DNA of 7,143 bases from assembly GCA_900769285.1 (NCBI GenBank), contig CAAGGB010000049.1:1-7143 (forward strand), given 5' to 3'. The DNA comes from Victivallales bacterium. GTDB taxonomy: Bacteria > Verrucomicrobiota > Lentisphaeria > Oligosphaerales > Oligosphaeraceae. A model generated the notes under the pieces. The model worked only from the letters and a program-made list of their open reading frames with translations. It ran no database searches and was not told the origin of the DNA. A program made the position numbers and the translations under genes. Positions 5,808 through 7,143 of this stretch are shown here, in pieces; the first letter of the stretch is position 1; each line of letters opens with the position of its first letter.

Positions 5808-5812
5808 AGGAG
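5808..5812 (+). promoter_or_regulatory. Ribosome binding site fixing the dehydrogenase start
   Basis: AGGAG lies 10 bases before the ATG at 5823 and selects it. The same frame stays open far upstream through the carrier-protein and UspA genes, but there it is an out-of-frame shadow with Ser/Arg/Pro-rich translation. Confidence 0.7.
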
Positions 5813-5822
5813 ACCAAGCCAT

Positions 5823-7082
5823 ATGAAGACCACCGCACTCCGCATCCACGGCAAGATGGACCTCCGACTGGAGACCTTCGAGCTCCCACCCTGCGGCGAC
5901 GACGGCATCATCGCCGAAGTCATCAGCGACTCCATCTGCATGTCCAGCTTCAAGGCCGCCAAGGCCGGCCCCGACCACAAGCGCGTCCCCAACGACTGCG
6001 ACAAGAACCCAACCATCCTCGGACACGAATTCTCCGGACGCATCATCGAGGTCGGAGCCAAGTGGGCCGACCAGTTCCAGCCCGGTGACCTCTTCGGCAT
6101 CCAGCCCGCCATCAACTACAAGGGCTCCATGGACTCCCCCGGATACTCCTTCGCCACCATCGGCGGTGACGCCACCTACGTCCGCATCCCCTCATGCGTC
6201 ATGGAGGTCGGATGCCTCCTCAAATACACCGGCGACGCCTTCTTCAAGGCCAGCCTCAGCGAACCCATGAGCTGCATCATCGGCGCCTGCCACGCACAAT
6301 ACCACACCCACCCCGGCTCCTACCACCACGACATGGGCATCGTCCAGGGCGGAACATGCGCCTGCCTCGCCAGCGCCGGACCCATGGGACTCGGACTCAT
6401 CGACTACCTCGTCCACGGCCCACGAAAGCCCAGACTCCTCGTCGTCACCGACATCGACGACGCGCGCCTCAGCCGCGCCGCTTCCATCCTCACACCCGAA
6501 AACGCCGCCCAGCATGGCGTCCAGCTCGTCTACCTCAACACCCGCGAGAACGCCGTCGAACGACTCCAGGAACTCACCGACGGCAAGGGCTACGACGACG
6601 TCTTCGTCATGGCACCCGTCGCACCCGTCGTCGAGCAGGGCGACGCCATCCTCGGCCACGACGGCTGCCTCAACTTCTTCGCCGGCCCCACCGACACCGC
6701 CTTCGCCGCCCGCTTCAACTTCTACAACGTCCACTACGCCGCCACCCACATCGTCGGCACCAGCGGCGGCTCCACCGATGACATCAAGGAGGCCCTCCAG
6801 CTCATGAGCGACGGCGCCATCAACCCCGCCATGATGATCACCCACATCGGCGGACTCAACGCCGCCGCCGACACCACCCTCCACCTCCCCGAAATCAAGG
6901 GCGGCAAGAAGCTCATCTACACACACTGCGACTTCCCACTCACCGCCATCGACGACTTCGACACCGCCGCCAAGGACAACCCCGTCTTCGCCGAGCTCGC
7001 CGACGCCTGCCGACGACACAACGGACTCTGGAACGCCGAGGCCGAACGCATCGTCCTCGAAAAAATGCCCAAGCTGGCCTAA
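5823..7082 (+). CDS. SorE-like zinc-type medium-chain alcohol dehydrogenase
   Basis: This 419-residue protein is a medium-chain dehydrogenase/reductase. Its whole layout recalls L-sorbose-1-phosphate reductase SorE (which interconverts L-sorbose 1-phosphate and glucitol 6-phosphate): MKTTALRIHGKMDLRLETFE at the start, SDSICMSSFKAA (35-46), DHKRVPND (51-58), NPTILGHEFSG (62-72), GCLNFFAGP (281-289), HYAATHIVGTSGG (304-316) and GGKKLIYT (360-367). Catalytic zinc ligands are probably Cys39, His68 and Glu69 or Glu147 (SEPMSC). The four-Cys structural zinc lobe of classical alcohol dehydrogenases is absent, as in SorE. The nucleotide loop reads SAGPMG (184-189), so the first Gly of GxGxxG is Ser. 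Asp210 at the end of the next strand (VVTDID) would suit NAD(H). The C-terminal extension beyond about 370 is longer than I recall for SorE. Substrate is uncertain: no sorbose PTS is present, and a TRAP importer would deliver an unphosphorylated solute. Confidence 0.88.
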   Translation: MKTTALRIHGKMDLRLETFELPPCGDDGIIAEVISDSICMSSFKAAKAGPDHKRVPNDCDKNPTILGHEFSGRIIEVGAKWADQFQPGDLFGIQPAINYKGSMDSPGYSFATIGGDATYVRIPSCVMEVGCLLKYTGDAFFKASLSEPMSCIIGACHAQYHTHPGSYHHDMGIVQGGTCACLASAGPMGLGLIDYLVHGPRKPRLLVVTDIDDARLSRAASILTPENAAQHGVQLVYLNTRENAVERLQELTDGKGYDDVFVMAPVAPVVEQGDAILGHDGCLNFFAGPTDTAFAARFNFYNVHYAATHIVGTSGGSTDDIKEALQLMSDGAINPAMMITHIGGLNAAADTTLHLPEIKGGKKLIYTHCDFPLTAIDDFDTAAKDNPVFAELADACRRHNGLWNAEAERIVLEKMPKLA

Positions 7083-7102
7083 CCCTCGCGCCAGCCACGA
7101 TA

Positions 7103-7119
7103 CCCCCCCCAAAAAAAAA
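7103..7119. repeat. C8A9 homopolymer junction after the dehydrogenase
   Basis: Eight C (7103-7110) run directly into nine A (7111-7119), 20 bases beyond the stop of the dehydrogenase. On the minus strand this reads T9 then G8. It stands out from its surroundings and is prone to replication slippage and to sequencing or assembly error. On the minus strand, the T9 run follows a G+C-rich stretch, so it could serve as the terminator tail of an unseen minus-strand gene, but no convincing stem is visible before the window ends. Confidence 0.75.
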
Positions 7120-7143
7120 GAACGCGCGTCGCCCGCCAGACAA

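Noticed and set aside
6192..7112. A 306-codon minus-strand open frame opposite the dehydrogenase
   Set aside because: It is dominated by Val/Gly/Glu/Asp runs, has no recognisable motif, and mirrors the C-ending codons of the dehydrogenase gene.
1..7143. CRISPR array, tRNA, rRNA or insertion sequence
   Set aside because: No regularly spaced repeats, no tRNA-like T-loop or cloverleaf, no rRNA-like sequence and no transposase or flanking inverted repeats were seen.

Overview
The window is a G+C-rich bacterial segment (about two-thirds G+C by eye). It holds one gene on the minus strand, and then, across a divergent intergenic region, seven genes all on the plus strand. Codons in most plus-strand genes end very strongly in C (for example, 32 of 34 Leu codons in the last gene are CTC). 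This bias keeps other frames open and creates long false ORFs. The organism cannot be fixed from sequence alone. A tripartite TRAP transporter, a xylose-isomerase-like TIM-barrel protein and an L-sorbose-1-phosphate-reductase-like dehydrogenase together would fit a carbohydrate-degrading bacterium, possibly of the Planctomycetes-Verrucomicrobia-Lentisphaerae-Kiritimatiellae group. That placement is an inference.

Layout. 71-751 (minus): an unrecognised protein with a compact N-terminal domain, an acidic middle and a Lys/Ala/Pro-rich basic tail. 752-1050: the divergent control region, with an A-tract, a plausible sigma-70-type promoter that has a perfect palindrome between its -35 and -10 elements, and a UUCG-capped hairpin in the presumed leader of the minus-strand gene. 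1051-4837: an apparent operon of a sugar isomerase/epimerase-like TIM barrel followed by the three TRAP components in the order P (lipoprotein binding protein), Q (small membrane subunit) and M (large membrane subunit), with Q and M overlapping by ATGA. 4838-4960: a gap with two alternative, mutually exclusive hairpins. 4961-7082: a UspA-family ATP-binding protein, a stand-alone acyl carrier protein and a SorE-like medium-chain dehydrogenase. The window ends just after a C8A9 homopolymer junction.

Working model (inference). The TRAP system imports a carboxylated solute, probably a sugar acid or similar compound. The TIM-barrel enzyme and the dehydrogenase would isomerise and oxidise or reduce the derived polyol or sugar. 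The UspA protein may tune transport in the way TeaD does for TeaABC. The lone carrier protein is the least expected member, because no fatty-acid or polyketide gene is visible beside it. Most of the genes belong to known families. The points that deserve a second look are the control elements, the lone carrier protein and the minus-strand gene.
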